Of a stretch of 64,000 bases of DNA, positions 31,286 through 43,904 are shown in pieces. The first letter of the stretch is position 1; each line of letters begins with the position of its first letter. This DNA is from Mytilisepta virgata (lineage: Eukaryota; Mollusca; Bivalvia; Mytilida; Mytilidae). The position numbers were made by a program, and so were the translations under genes. The stretch lies in assembly GCA_028015205.1 (NCBI GenBank), contig CM051520.1, forward strand, positions 64,488,694 through 64,552,693. The letters are read 5' to 3'. Below the pieces are notes generated by a model, which made no database searches, was not told where the DNA came from, and worked only from the letters and a program-made list of their open reading frames with translations.

Positions 31286-33123
31286 CTATGTATCCTTGAA
31301 ATCTAATATGTAATGCATACATGACGAATTACTATGAAAAATCAATGGCCAGAAGGGAGAAGACTCCCATTTGGGAATAACTAAAGTTCCAACCGCTCCA
31401 CAGGCTAAACAGTGCTTAATAACTCTGTTTACAAGATTCAAAGGTGGCACTAGCCAATTATTTTCACCTGCCCAATTGAATGCAAAACCATCTACACCTG
31501 AAGTACCTGGAGTTTGAAATCTAGAATTAAATTGTTTAATTTTAAGAATTTGCAAAACGATCAAAAGAATGAGGTCCAAATAACCCGTCAACAAGTTTGA
31601 AAAATCGACAGAAACTCCCCAATCGTCGTAATCGAAAATTGTACTAATTGTATCAGATTTTGCATTCAATTCTCTAGGTATCCACTGTATTTCAATGCTG
31701 ATGCAGTTTTTAACACATATGAAAAAATAAGCATATCTATCTCATGTAAATGATCTTTCATGCTACCACTCTGAATAATAAGTTCACAGTTTTTACTATC
31801 AGTATACCATTTAACTGATTTTCCAAACAGCTGCTTTTTAGAAGCTTCTAAACATAACTGTACAGCTTTAAGCTTTCTCCAAGTGGAACTGTTCCATTTT
31901 TCCTCACCTGTCCACATTTTATGAAATACATGATTGTCAAGCTGACAAGAAAATGCACCACAAGCATAAACGCTTGCATCTGAGTATACAATAACAGACG
32001 GAACTTTATATTCCGATAAACACTTACTATTTAGACTGTCCACATTTAGTTTCCAAAAATTTAATTCTGAAATTACATCTTGATCTGACAAACAAAATTT
32101 ACTGTCCCATGATTGACGTAACTCAATCATTCTGTACAAATTTCTAGTCATTAAACGAGAAATGTTTCCAATGACAGGTGAAAGGGAAATAATTCTACCT
32201 GTAATCTTAGCTAAACTTCTTGCAGTGACAAAAGGTAGACTAGAAAAAACCGGATTAATACTATCAATTAAATCATTAACCCTCTCATCTGGAACTTTTA
32301 TCGAATGATCTTCAGAATTCCACAACAAGCCTAACCATAGTAAAGATTTACAAGGAGTCCAAATTGACTTTTCCTTATTAACTACAAGACCAGCTTACCA
32401 CAACTATTGAAATCCGAATTTGTACCCCAACTATCATCTAAATATAACACCATACGAATACCGTGTTTACGCCTGCCCAGTATTTTACTAATGGTCGCAA
32501 AGTTTTAATAAAAATGTACGGTGCTGAAGTCAATCCGAAAGGTAAAACAGAAAATACATAACATTTTTCATTCCAACAGAAACCTAAATAAGTTTTAAAC
32601 TTATCATTTATATCCAGATGGTGATAACCTGATTTTAAGTCATATTTGTACAAATAACAATCCTTATCAAAATACTGAAGTGCTATTTTCCAATCTTCAA
32701 ACTTAATTGTTTGTTTCATGACATGTATATTGACCTCTCTCAAATCTAAAATTAATCTCTTTTTACCCGACTTCTGTATTGACACTGTTAAAGGATTAAC
32801 TACGATTGGCTTGATTTTAACCTCTTCTATACAACCATTCTTTAAAAGATCTAAAACATCTGTTACAAAATCTGAATTATCAAATGCAGACTTGTTATTA
32901 TTTCTAAAGACAGAACAAGGCGTAGAAACAAACGGAATCGAATAACCAACATCCAAAACAAATGAATTACATTCCATCTCTTTCCAAAATGAAAAATGTT
33001 GTTTAAGTCGACCTTTAACACTCGTAGATTGTTTTGAAATTTCATATTCAAAAAATACAGATTGTTCAGTTTCAAAAAATTCAAAATTTGAAAAATACTT
33101 ATCATTAATTTCATCGCTTTCAT
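31286..33123 (-). pseudogene. DIRS-like reverse transcriptase and RNase H
   Basis: RT motifs appear in order: VSIQKSGKKRLILDLREVN, YKYDLKSGYHHLDI (catalytic first Asp), LPFGLTSAPYIF, and YLDD encoded at 32433-32444 in a shifted frame. The RNase H follows from about 31990, with IVYSDASVYACGAF, then LKAVQLCLEA and WYTDSKNCE carrying the acidic residues. A C-terminal connection segment (WAGENNWLVPP, GTLVIPKWESSPFW) lies at 31500-31330. Frameshifts occur near 32990, 32460, 32330, 31670 and 31580, so no intact polyprotein remains. Confidence 0.8.
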
Positions 33124-33817
33124 TTTGCTGTCTGCTTGTTGATGATCATGGGGCAGTTACGTCTCCAATGGCCTTGTTCGTTGCACCCAAAGCAGATGTC
33201 TGTCGGGCGTGGTCCTGTGGATATCCTGTTGTAGGAAGGAAAATTACTCCCTGTATTAGTAACAGCAGCGGAATTAGGATTCTGAAAAGTAGCTGAAGGC
33301 GCCGGTCTCGCGGTACTTTGTCTTCTTTGATTGTTTTCTTGTTTCCGTTGATTTCTTTTCCTAATAGCGCCTTTCTCAGCTTGCCTAATACGCTTCTCAT
33401 CATCTGTATCAGACGCCAATTCATCAGACATGTATTCCTTGACCGTGTCCCACCCACCCGGGGATTTATCCGCCAACTTAATGCACTTGTTGCCACAGAT
33501 ATCCTTGATTTTAGCATAGTCCTTAGCTTCTGCGGCACGCTTAATTCTACTAATGTCATAATCAAGGTCAGCATTAAACTCGAACTGTTTCTGATTCCCA
33601 GAAAATTTAAACTGATGGGACTTCTCCGTCTTGCGTCATCCTTCAATTCACGTTTTAGCGATCCTAAACGGTCTTCAAAATAATCACGGAAAAGATCCAA
33701 AGCGGCGAAATCACTGGAATCAGCAAGAGATTTATCCTTTGAACTGTGTTTTTCAGGATATTTCGAACGAGGTGATTTGTTAATGTTACTAATATTGCCA
33801 GGTTCAGAGTCTCCCAT
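33120..33817 (-). pseudogene. DIRS-like Gag with zinc knuckle
   Basis: The frame opens at MGDSEPGNISNINKSP (33817; an upstream in-frame Met at 34066 gives an unlikely leader). It continues through LFRDYFEDRLGSLKRELKDD, then shifts frame near 33600. The second frame holds SPGGWDTVKEYMSDELASD, a charged stretch, and CFGCNEQGHWRRNCP near the C-terminus, a C-x2-C-x4-H-x4-C knuckle that binds nucleic acid in retroelement Gag proteins. One frameshift separates the two halves. Confidence 0.75.
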
Positions 33818-34114
33818 GCTATACACTCGCGTAGATTTCAATGTTGAATATTGAGCGGGTCGTTTTACAGTGTTGAATATTGACCCGCTGGTCATTTGAT
33901 AAAATTGAAGGGGTTGTAGAAAATTGACTTGTTTGTCGTTTCTCAACCTCCAATTGATCAGTGCATGAATGAAGTTCCCAACATATATTCGTTGATACTG
34001 AGCGTATTGAAGCTTAGAACTGATAGCCGAAGTCCCTTGATTGAACCACTGCTTTAACATAGCCATTGTGTGAATTATCTAATATTTATATATTTATTTG
34101 TTTTGAAACTATAG

Positions 34115-34226
34115 AATGCAGACCTGGTTACACTTCAGAAAATGGACGGCCATGTGAACGTTGCCAAGTCAACACTTTTGGATATAAATGTATAAATACG
34201 TGTTCCTGTACCAGATATCAGATGCA
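34115..34226 (+). CDS. EGF-type exon of a host receptor gene
   Basis: After an acceptor (gaaactatag, ending at 34114) the exon reads, with two bases completing a codon, CRPGYTSENGRPCERC, then NTFGYKCINTCSC. This cysteine and glycine spacing is that of the EGF/laminin-type repeats in MEGF10/Draper-like engulfment receptors and scavenger receptors. The likely donor is GCAAGT at about 34223, a GC-AG intron, with the reading frame leaving in phase 2; a stop soon follows if unspliced. The exon fits the next one at 35147 in phase. It stands about 50 bp from the end of the minus-strand DIRS-like element. The whole receptor is not visible. Confidence 0.6.
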
Positions 34227-35146
34227 AGTTTAAATATTTCAACTATTCAAACAAGATTCTTTCCATTTAAATACTGTATTTTTTTTCAAATGTTGAGATC
34301 TCCTACAGGGACTTTGGTTTAAAATGTTTAATAACTATGAACATTTGCTTAAAATCATTATAGAAACAGATTCTTAAATTATCAAAATTAGATAATTTAA
34401 GGATCTCGATTAAATACATTCGATAATACTCTGGAAACAATATCAGAATCTATACTCGTATTTAAATCGTATGATCTGAAGTGATTTAAAAAATATGTAT
34501 GATAATAAACATGATGAAATAAGTTGATACATTTTGTAATTCTGTAAACATACATCTCATTAAAATTAGATCTACTAATTCCCCCTCTCAGTCACTGCAT
34601 GTAGATCTAACAACGTTCCATTTTACTTTCTGTTTTAATGACCTTTCCTATAGCTATAAGCCAATCAGATTTCAGCCTTCCTGATTTTGATGGCATGAGC
34701 GAAGGATAAAACCCGAGTATTCTCAATAGGTCATCAGGACAAAAAGTAAAATGCGAGTGGTGTTAGATCACATGCAGTGAGCGAAAGGAGCAATAAGTAT
34801 ATCTTATTTTAATTAGATTGGTTAAAATAAGATATCGACATCATTAGGCAAAGATCACCTAATCTGGATTTTAGATATTCCTATTAATTTCAGAATTAGT
34901 TGTATTGCTTTTAAAGGGTTTTGATAATGCTGCAAGGGATTTCTATATGTATTGAGACTTCCCAGTTTTTATCGATACGGAAAATTAATGCAGAAAACGT
35001 TATTAAACCAATTTTATCTGAGTTATATAATATATACTTTGGTATCAACTAATCAGTATGTATAATAAAATAATTGTTAGAGAATATAAATGAATTTGGT
35101 TCTGTTTAAACCTAGTATGCAACAAATATAATATTATTCATTGCAG

Positions 35147-35193
35147 ATGTGATAACGTGCAGGGATGTATCGCCAAAATTCACGAATGGACAA
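35147..35193 (+). CDS. Short Cys-containing exon of the host receptor gene
   Basis: A 47-base exon lies between ttgcag (ending 35146) and gtaagt (starting 35194). Entering in phase 2 it encodes CDNVQGCIAKIHEWT and leaves in phase 1. The two cysteines could continue the EGF-type fold of the exon at 34115. Its exit phase matches the entry phase of the exon at 48450. Confidence 0.45.
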
Positions 35194-36789
35194 GTAAGTA
35201 TGATTTTACTTAGATTTTATTTTTAAAATGAACCTTCATCTTCATGTTTACACATGTACGACAGCATTTTTGTTGAAGTCCCATGAATCTTTACACATAT
35301 TTACCTATAGTAACGTTTACCAACGACCATTTGGTTCTGAAGGGGAGGCTGGCAGTTTTTTCAAATAAATATTCTGACCTCAATAAAGCTAAAAATAAAG
35401 TTTCGCTTGTGCAATAAAGAAAATAAATATTCTGGCCTCAATTGTTTTTGCTCGCTTCTACTCAAAAGAAAGATGTCGTGTAAGCGATGAAACTTCTACC
35501 AATCCATGGAATACAAAGGCTTTTCATCAGCCCCAAAAGTAAAATATATATGGATGAACATTTTATTTTATTATTGAAGAATCAAACTCAAACAAATCTG
35601 GGTGAACAACATTTCAACAATTTAACACCAATAACAAAAAAACCTTCAATTTCAAGGTATTGTTAATGCAAGATATCAATTTGTGTACTATTAACCTTAT
35701 TGTTCTATTTGTTGAAATACAGTGATGTGATATGTTTAAAACAATTTTCCATTTAATGCTAAAACGATATGTATAAAAGTCAGAAATTATATTTGCTTTT
35801 CTGAAAAGGGCGGATAGTAGACATTTTAAACATAATTTTGTTAAAAGAGTAGATTTAACACAATAAAGACTTTTTGCACACGTGACAGTAGCAATGTCAG
35901 TTAACATTAGGTAGACCACTGCTTTGATTCACAATTTGACAGGAAGTGATGTAAAGATTAAGTAAACCAGTTAAACAATAGACTAGTGATTCAAAACAGT
36001 GGCACACCTGGTGTTAACAGACATTACTAACATGACTAATAAGAGGAATAAAATAATATACATGAATTAACTTTTAGTTAAAGTAAACTGAAACACTCTT
36101 TGACTAAATTTAATTGCATTAATGTATATGTACAACCAGTTTAACCAGAAAGAAGCAAGATAGTCATGATAGTTATATATTGTATATTACGTTTGGCAAA
36201 TTAGAAAATGTGTCTATGAGACGCGAGATGCCCCTCTCGTTATTTAAATGAGCATACATGTAAAATCGTAACTAAATTGTTCAAGCAAAAAATGTATGTC
36301 AAAGTGATCTAATTAATAGTGAACCCTGTTTTACTGCCCAAAGTCAAGTATCATTGCTATACCATGTCTAGTATCCACGATATAAGCCCCACAACTATTT
36401 TTGTAGAAAATAACATAGTATACATGTAGCAATGACACTTGGCTAGTGGATAGATCTTAGGTAGAACAACAGTGTTCACTATTAATTAGGTCACTTTGAC
36501 CTAAATTTTGCGCTTGCGAGACTTTGTCAATTAAAAATATTGAGTTACATGTAAACTGATTTTGCTTCAATTCACATTGATACTTTAATAGTAATAACAC
36601 TATGTTGGTTCGGAATAAATATTCTGTCTCTCAGTCTTTGAGAAATGAATAACTTGGTACAAAACAAATATTCTGTCAAATGAAAATGTGCCAGGTACCC
36701 TTCCCCTCAGAATAAAACGGTAATCCCCTAATGTTAATGTTTCTTGGCGTTTGGCCGAGTTGATCATATTGCAACGCACGTTAAGTTTG
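35194..36789. other. Intronic AT-rich sequence
   Basis: No further exon or element is supported. It is probably intron of the receptor gene if the exons at 35147 and 48450 belong together. Confidence 0.4.
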
Positions 36790-36794
36790 ATATA

Positions 36795-36867
<73 letters not shown>
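36790..36867. repeat. (TA)n microsatellite
   Basis: About 33 TA units, with ttta interruptions at the ends. Confidence 0.95.
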
Positions 36868-36913
36868 TTTATATATATGCGCAATTTGTACATATTTCCT
36901 TTGATGCTTTTGC

Positions 36914-36964
36914 CTAATATTTTCGAGTATCACATACAGGCTGTATCTCTGAAAATATTAGGCA
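36914..36964. repeat. Short hairpin
   Basis: gcctaatattttc and gaaaatattaggc form a perfect 13-bp stem with a loop of about 25 bases. Confidence 0.5.
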
Positions 36965-37164
36965 ATACATTACGTGTGACGTAATGCGGAGGGATCTACT
37001 TATCTAATCGTCCAATGAAAACGAATTACGGAACTTAATGATGTCACGCGCCAATGATTGGTCAGCCGCATTACAAACTTCTTCGGCTATGAAAAAAAGC
37101 GCACATTAAAATTTGTTAAAAAAGTGATATTTTTCAGAAAAAAATTAAAATTACCGATAAACAG

Positions 37165-37250
37165 AATAATAGGTAGTTTCGTTTTTGATACTGACTATAT
37201 TCCACATGATATACATGTAGTCGGTATCAAAAACGAAATTACCTATTATT
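37165..37250. repeat. Inverted repeat with 33-bp arms
   Basis: Arms 37165-37197 and 37218-37250 (aataataggtagtttcgttt... and ...aaacgaaattacctattatt) match with two mismatches around a 20-base spacer. Probably a hairpin-type MITE or a decayed TIR pair. Confidence 0.6.
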
Positions 37251-39202
37251 TTACATATATTGTTATACGAAGGAACAGCTGAAATAATATAACGTCGAAT
37301 GTACAAAATACCACCCATTTCGATTTATAAATACAGGTAAACGAAAACTGGAATCTGTTATAGAAATTAAAGTTTTCTATTATTTTTATATCTTGTAACA
37401 CCCCTTTCGTCTGATCTATGGAGTTCACAGTGTGTTACCTGATACGATGCACAAGAAATTATTTATTGCATATATGGTCATTTTCTGATCTATAGATCTG
37501 CACCTTTTAACATAAAACCTACTAATGTCGATCGTTCATCGAACTAAGGGATTCTGAGATAAGAATGTATCCAACATGACTCTCATTTATATAATGATGA
37601 AGAACAAGTAATACATGTATAAAAATTTCTTACATTCTACCTTCGTCTAGCTGAGGATGTTTCCCATTGTATCTGATTTCATTCCCTAAAGTCATTGCAA
37701 ATTCACGACCTCTCAATAAAGTTCAATACTTTAATCAGTATTACGGTTAAATGTATGCAGTTTTAATGTTATAAATAAAGACAGATTTGCATATTTTTGT
37801 ATTTCATCGATCAAGTCTATGAGAATGAAAATGCAGTTAATAATTATTCTGAATACTCTGGATAGATGTTTTATTTAGATGCATCCATTTACATTGACAG
37901 CAAAAGATATTTGAAGATAAAATTCCGTTGTACGTGATTAGTTAACATTCCCTTTTTATCTTTTTTACCGAATGGAATATATTGCTATCCACAAAAAGTA
38001 CCTAAACATGGTTTTATAACTCTATGGTTGTCCTCAAAAATGAAATATTTCGATCATCTAGATAACTGGTTCTTAAATATACCTTGAAGTTCATAGATTA
38101 TGATGGCCTTGTTTTCACTATGGTAAAACAATTGTGATTTACGACCATTACAGTATTAATTTTCCTGGAGAATTCGACTAAAGTCGCTTATAGAGCGAAA
38201 ACTGATTACCTCTATGAAGCGTCTTTATTCGTGTCTGTTTTTTTAGAAATTGTTTTGTTCATAAGTTTGAGATATTAAGTATTTTGTGTTGTACTATTTA
38301 TTTGATATTTGCAATGATAAGATACATTCCTGAGTATGACACTTTCAATTAATTACGGCTTTGGGGTTTCCCACTAATTATTCTTAAACGTTTTGATAAT
38401 TTTGCTGTAAACGGGATGGGATCCAATGGTTGTTTAGTGTTATGGAGTGATTGTTATTTTGAGTTAGAAATTCAAATTGATGAATCTTATCATCGCCACT
38501 TGCAAATGTACAGAAGAATGTCTCTGATGCACGGCCTTCCCTTTACCAAGTGTTTACAAATATTTACTTTCTGATGCGAGAGTACATTGTATCTGTTTCG
38601 TTTTTGGACCAGTCCAAAGTTTTATCAAAATTACAAGTTATAAAAGCAACACTGTTTTTTTTCAATTACAATGTGTAATTCAATTATAAACAAAAGTAAG
38701 ATTTTGAAATTTACGTTGTTTGAAGTCTGGCTTAATGTTTTAGGTTTTAGCGAAGGACTACCACAGACTTCCTATGAAGGCAGTAGCAATAAACAAGCGG
38801 AAAACGGTAAGTGTTATTATATGTTTGATAGAATAGATAGCATGGAAGTTCGAAATGTACGACGGGATATTTAAAAGTCCTGATTATTGGGAGCCTTTTT
38901 TTACAAATGTTTTGTACAAAATCAAGATTGTTACATACCAATCGATTGAAAATAACGTTATAAAAATTTACAAATATTAACTGCTGCTTTCGTATAAAAA
39001 CGTGTAATCATGCTAGGGAGTATGTGTATTGACACAAATATGACAGGGAAAGAAAAGAAACGTAATGTAGAGCACTGATCATAGCATACCTACAAATACT
39101 ACTTCGGCACTATCATATTCCACAGTTTCGTCGATTTAGATAAGGAAGAGAGACAATTTAGGACAACCTCAGAACAGGAAACCCAACATTCGTTTTTATC
39201 AT
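37251..39202. other. Gene-free AT-rich sequence
   Basis: I see nothing firmly coding. A 56-base segment at 38751-38806 has splice-like edges but does not fit the phases of the neighbouring exons. Confidence 0.4.
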
Positions 39203-39262
39203 GGGGCTGTGGTGTAGTGGTTAGCGCATAGGTTAGCCAAAGGTCCCTATTCGATTTCAAAG
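39203..39262 (+). repeat. Decayed tRNA-like (SINE) fragment
   Basis: ggtgtagtggttagcgcata resembles a Pol III A box region, and ctattcgatttc a degraded B box. It is too short and mismatched to be a functional tRNA gene. Confidence 0.35.
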
Positions 39263-39915
39263 CTAAGTGTTCCATGTGGATTATAGGACTGAAAAGTGTG
39301 TAATTACTGAAAGTGGACACTTTGGGGAAATTTCACTATAATTTTCTGGTCAGGTTATTTGTACTAGTCAACTCGTTTTCGCCAAATTTCCATGTACATA
39401 AATATTGTTGTAATCGAATTGTAGTGCATACATGTGCATCTAGTAGATACACCACTTTGACTTTGAAGCATACCTGTAACATGTGTAACTATTTGTATAT
39501 TATAATTTCGTTAAAATCAGCCAATTAGTGACGGCAACAATAAATCTTCCGAGCTTGATACCTTAGTCTCTTCTGTCTTGAGTTATTCTAATTAAGTAGC
39601 CTCAAGGGTCGAAATGAAACTCTATATTTAGAAAGGCAGAATACAAAGTGGATATAATCCATATGCTAAGTTGCCACCTAAGACTTGGAAATTCACACAC
39701 ATCTCGTTTGTCATATGGCCTTTAAGGAAGTTTACCCTCATTTTCCGGTTATAGTGATCATTGTAAAAAGACAGGAACATCAAGTATGTCTGTTATTTAA
39801 TTTAGATGTTGTTTGGGAATTGACCATCTGCATGATCATAAGTGGTCATACAATTGGATCTTTATAATAACACGTTTCACAAAAGACCGAAATACCTTCC
39901 TGTATTCTACTATAT

Positions 39916-40026
39916 TTCAACCGGCTTGGCGGTGTTGTTGTGGATCGCACAACCGACTTTATATGACGTTTCAACAACACAGCCAAGCCGGTTGAAACGT
40001 CATATAAAGTCGGTTGTGCGATCCAC
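39916..40026. repeat. Nested inverted repeat
   Basis: Two 35-bp arms, 39940-39974 and 39992-40026 (gtggatcgcacaaccgactt... and ...aagtcggttgtgcgatccac), are perfect complements with a 17-base loop. The loop sequence caacacagccaagccgg is itself the inverted complement of the bases just left of the first arm (ccggcttggcggtgttgttg, 39921-39940), so the structure could fold in two ways. Confidence 0.7.
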
Positions 40027-40509
40027 GGCCTTGTAAAAACCTTATTTGCTGCTTTCCGACAATCACGCGGCATTTAGGGGCAACGACTTATTGTCTAGAA
40101 TTCAGAATAATGTGTTCGTATAGGATAGTAGATAGCTAGACAGGTAGATGTATGTTATTATATAGGATCTAATATTGTAATCTGAAAGACATCTCTGTTA
40201 CTTATTTATTTTCCAATCAACAATTAGTTGGTCCGTTAGATGGATAGATTTTAATTTTAATAAAGACAGTGTGTGTGAAGGGGAAGTAATACGTTTTGGG
40301 GTAATATTTAAATGGTCTTAACCCACATGTGATGTAATGGCAGAGTCTGAATGACTCGGTCTATTTTTCCAGCATGGGTTAGCCCGCAATGCATAAATTT
40401 CTTATGTTTCCTTCATTTTAGACTCTGTGTTTTTACTGTTTATCTACAAAAGTCAAGTCTTCTGGGTAATATAGTAAATCTTGAAATTGTAGCTTTTGGT
40501 TTTTAGTTA
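40027..40509. other. Gene-free sequence
   Basis: No exon, RNA or repeat is recognised. Confidence 0.45.
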
Positions 40510-42215
40510 ACCTGGCCTAAAAAGCCATGTGAGCAATTGCCAACACTTGGCGTCCGTAGTGGTCCGTCGTCCGTCGTCGTCCGACGTAAATTTTTCCTTT
40601 AAAGAACTTCTCTGAAACCACTGGGCCAATGGGGACCAAACATTGCTGGAATGGACCTTAAATTGCCCACTTCCACAATGTGTCCGGCATCCCCGACTCT
40701 TAACAGATATGGTTGCTGTGACTAAAAATAGAAAAAGGGGGATGAATTTAAAATGTATCTATGTAATTACATGGCCAATTTGAACCTGACTTGAAAGCAA
40801 TGCTGTTTAGATGGTCCTCTATCACAATTGTGTTCTTTGACCTTGACAACCGGCCAACATAGAACCCTATGGAAAATTCATTTAAAAAATCTTGTCAGAA
40901 ATGGTTCATAGATGGTCCTATTTCAGAATTGTGTCCGTTGACCCGGAATGTCAACCAAGATGGCCACCACAGCCGAACATAGGTTAACATTGGATCCTTT
41001 GGGAAAATTCATTAAAATATCTTCTTTTTTTAAACTACAAAGCCAGTTGGAACAAAACTTGGAAGAATTGGTTCTTAAATGGTCGTCTGTCAGAATTATA
41101 TCCGATGACCCAGAATGCCAACCAAGATGGCCACCACAGCGAAACATTGGAAACTGTGGGAATATTATTTAAATAATCTTATTGTCTGAAACCACAGAGC
41201 CAGTTTACCAAGACTTGGCAGCACTGGTCATTAGATTGTCCTCTTTCAGAATTGTGTCCGATGACCCGGACTGTCAACCAAGATGGCTGTCACAGCCGAA
41301 CATAGGTTAACATTGGACCCTATGGGAAAATTCATTAAAATATCTTCTTTTTTGAAACTACAAAGCCAGTTGGAACAAAACTTAGAAGAATTGGTTCTTA
41401 AATTGTCATCTGTCAGAATTATGTCCGATGACCTAGAATGTCAACCAAGATGGCCAACACAGCGAAACTTCGTTAGAGATAGGACCCTATTGGAAAATTC
41501 AGTAAAAAATCTTCTTGTCTGAAACCACTAAGCCAATTGAAGCCCAACTTTGCATAAATGATCCCCTTTTCAGAATTTTGTCTGATAACCCGAAACGTCA
41601 ACAAAGATGGTCGCCACAGCTGAACTTAGTTTAACATATAAAACAATAGAAAAATTCATTAAATGATCTTATTTTCTGAAACTACTGAGCAAATTGGGAC
41701 CAGACTTGGCACAAATGCTCCTTAGATAGTCCTCTTTCAGAATTGTGTCCTTAGACTTGAACTCTCAACTCACAGGACCGTCATTGCATAACTTGGTTTA
41801 ACTTGGGACCTTGTGGAAAAGTATAAAGAATCTTCTTGTCTGAAACCACTGAGCCAATTGGGATCAGACTTGACAGCAATGGTCCTTAGATGGTACTCTT
41901 TTAGCATTATGTCCGATGACCAGGACTGTCAACCAAAATGGCTGCCACAGCCGAACTTAGCTTAACATAGGACCATATGGGAAAATTCATTTGTAAAACT
42001 TCTTATCTGAGACCACCTAACAATTGGGCTCAGACTTGGCAGCAATGGTCATTAGAGGGTCCCTTTTCAGAATTGTGTCTGCTGATCTGGCCTGTCAATC
42101 AAGATGGCTAACATTGTAGCTGTGGGAAAGCCAGCCAAAATAACTGCTACACTTAAATTTTCAGTCCTATTGAATTTGGGCAAGTTAAATCCAGGTTAGC
42201 CATACAGGCTCTTTA
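40510..42215 (+). repeat. Degenerate tandem repeat, unit ~165 bp
   Basis: A head with cttggcgtccgtagtggtcc precedes about nine units. A reference string (tcaaccaagatggccaccac and variants) recurs near 40950, 41117, 41273, 41440, 41596, 41765, 41928 and 42091, at spacings of about 156-169 bp. Each unit also has gaaccactgagccaattggg-like and tcagaattgtgtcc-like strings. I remember repeats with such cgtccgtcgtccg heads from bivalve genomes. Short ORFs through the units are by-products. Confidence 0.75.
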
Positions 42216-42758
42216 GAACCTCTAGTTTTCCAATTTAATCTTGCTTTGAAATTCATACCGAGGTAATACAATTTGGAATTTTTTGTTTACCGACAGAACA
42301 AATTATCTTCATATTTTTAAGTTGTCAGTTTATAAATAAAGCATACATATTATTTTCAATGTCAAATGCATCTGTTCCTATTTTGGTGATTTTTTTAATT
42401 GTAGTACAGTGATCAATTAATATTTAAAAATTTCTCATTGAAATTGAGATAGGCAGACGCTCCTAACCTCCCGAATCAAAATAGTGCAAATCAGTATCTT
42501 GACACCAACTGATAATATTGAAAATCAGTAATGTAAGGATAATAGATTTGATACATAAACTGTTACCCAAGGTTTAAGTTCGCTTGTGTGTTGATCACTA
42601 TTTTAGTAAACATTTGTCAAAATGTTATTTTGCTTTCGTAATTAGCAGGCCAAACATTTGACAGTTTCTGCTTCCTTATTCCTGGCTTCAAAGTCAGATT
42701 CCTTCTAAGGCTGTCATATTGAAAAGTCTATAGTTTCTTGCATGTGGATATCATTATT
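42216..42758. other. Gene-free AT-rich sequence
   Basis: Nothing recognised. Confidence 0.45.
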
Positions 42759-43371
42759 ATACCCCCGCGTTCGAAAAAAGCAGGGTATATAGTATTCGTT
42801 TTTTACGTCCGTCCGTTCGTCCGACCTTTGTATCCGCAGCTCCTCCTAAACCACTGAATGGAATTTGATGACACTTTCAGAGAATCTTTATCTCATGATG
42901 GCATTGTCCACCTCTTATTCTAGAATTTGATCGGGCCAATTTTTTGGGGTTTCCCATAGAAAAAGATGGACTTTGACATTCATTGTCGTAGGGGTACCAT
43001 GATGCCATCCGCAACTCCTCCTAAACCACTAAATTGAATTTGATGAAACTTTCACGGGATCTTTATTACATGATGCAGTAGTGCACCTCCTATATTAGAT
43101 TTTGATCTGACCAATATTTGGGGTTTGCCATACCAACACGAGGACTTTACCATGCATTGTGATAGGGGGTTCCAGTATGCCATCCGCAAGTCCTCCTAAA
43201 CCACTGAATGGAATTTGATGAAACTTTAAGAGAATCTTTTTTACATGATGCTTTAGTTCACCTCCTGTTTTAGATTTTGATCTGACCAACATTTCATCTC
43301 ACTGCTGTTGGAGTTTTCCTATCTAAAATATTGACGTTTCCTTTCATGTATCTTATGGAAGGCGGGGGTAT
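42759..43371. mobile_element. TIR-bracketed element with ~175-bp tandem units
   Basis: atacccccgc at 42759-42768 and its exact complement gcgggggtat at 43362-43371 bracket the element. Inside, cctcctaaaccactgaatgg-type strings start near 42841, 43016 and 43192, and each unit continues with gaatttgatgaaactttca and tagattttgatctgacca. A cgtccgtccgttcgtccg head follows the left end, as in the other repeats of this intron. Non-autonomous; no ORF. Confidence 0.65.
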
Positions 43372-43904
43372 CAAGTAGTGAGCTTTGCTCACAGTATTTC
43401 TTGTTTACATACAGTGTATATTTAAGTTGAGGAAAAAGTAAGTAATGTTTGAAAAAGTATATAGAATAAACTTTTAGATATAAAAAGTGGTTTGACAAAT
43501 GAGCTGGAATTAATCAAGCTAGAATGTCTCATTTTTCCTTCAATCAAACTGAAAGAGTAGTTGTCTAATTAGATTGTGTCGTTTTAATTCTCTGAAATGA
43601 ATATTTTTGTGGAAATATAACCAAAAAGTTCTCAAAGGGGGGGGGGGGGGGGGTGTAAATGTGAGCAGTATTTTCATATTACAATATTTCTACTATACCA
43701 TTATCAATAATATAAATTATGATTCTGGACCTTCACGATTTGTGCTCTTCGACCTTTTATGTCACTCTTAATCTCTTAATAGTATTTATGAATTAGACAA
43801 AATTCATTCTATTGATTGCATATTTATGTCCTGTATGACTGTGTCCTGTATGATTTTTGTCGAAAACTTATCCTCAATGTCGCTTAGCGAACTCGGTATG
43901 CACT
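43372..43904. other. Gene-free sequence with a G-run
   Basis: A poly-G tract of about 16 bases lies near 43638. Otherwise nothing is recognised. Confidence 0.45.

Larger units (their letters stand above)
29976..34066 (-). mobile_element. Decayed DIRS-like (tyrosine-recombinase) retrotransposon
   Basis: The minus strand carries, in order, a Gag with a CCHC zinc knuckle (33817-33120), RT plus RNase H (33123-31286) and a tyrosine recombinase (30762-29976). This gene set and the recombinase in place of an integrase define DIRS-type elements. Several frameshifts and a shortened recombinase show it is inactive. I could not identify terminal inverted or split direct repeats, so the exact ends and the DIRS/Ngaro subdivision are open. 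Its 5' end lies within about 50 bp of the host EGF-type exon at 34115. Confidence 0.85.

Noticed and set aside
38751..38806. 56-base candidate exon with acceptor tttag and donor gtaagt
   Set aside because: Neither open frame fits the exit phase of 35193 and the entry phase of 48450 at the same time; no cysteine pattern or other support.
40948..41522. Short ORFs sharing TAEHRLTLDPLGKFIKISSF
   Set aside because: They recur because they lie in successive units of a degenerate ~165-bp tandem repeat; no evidence of translation.
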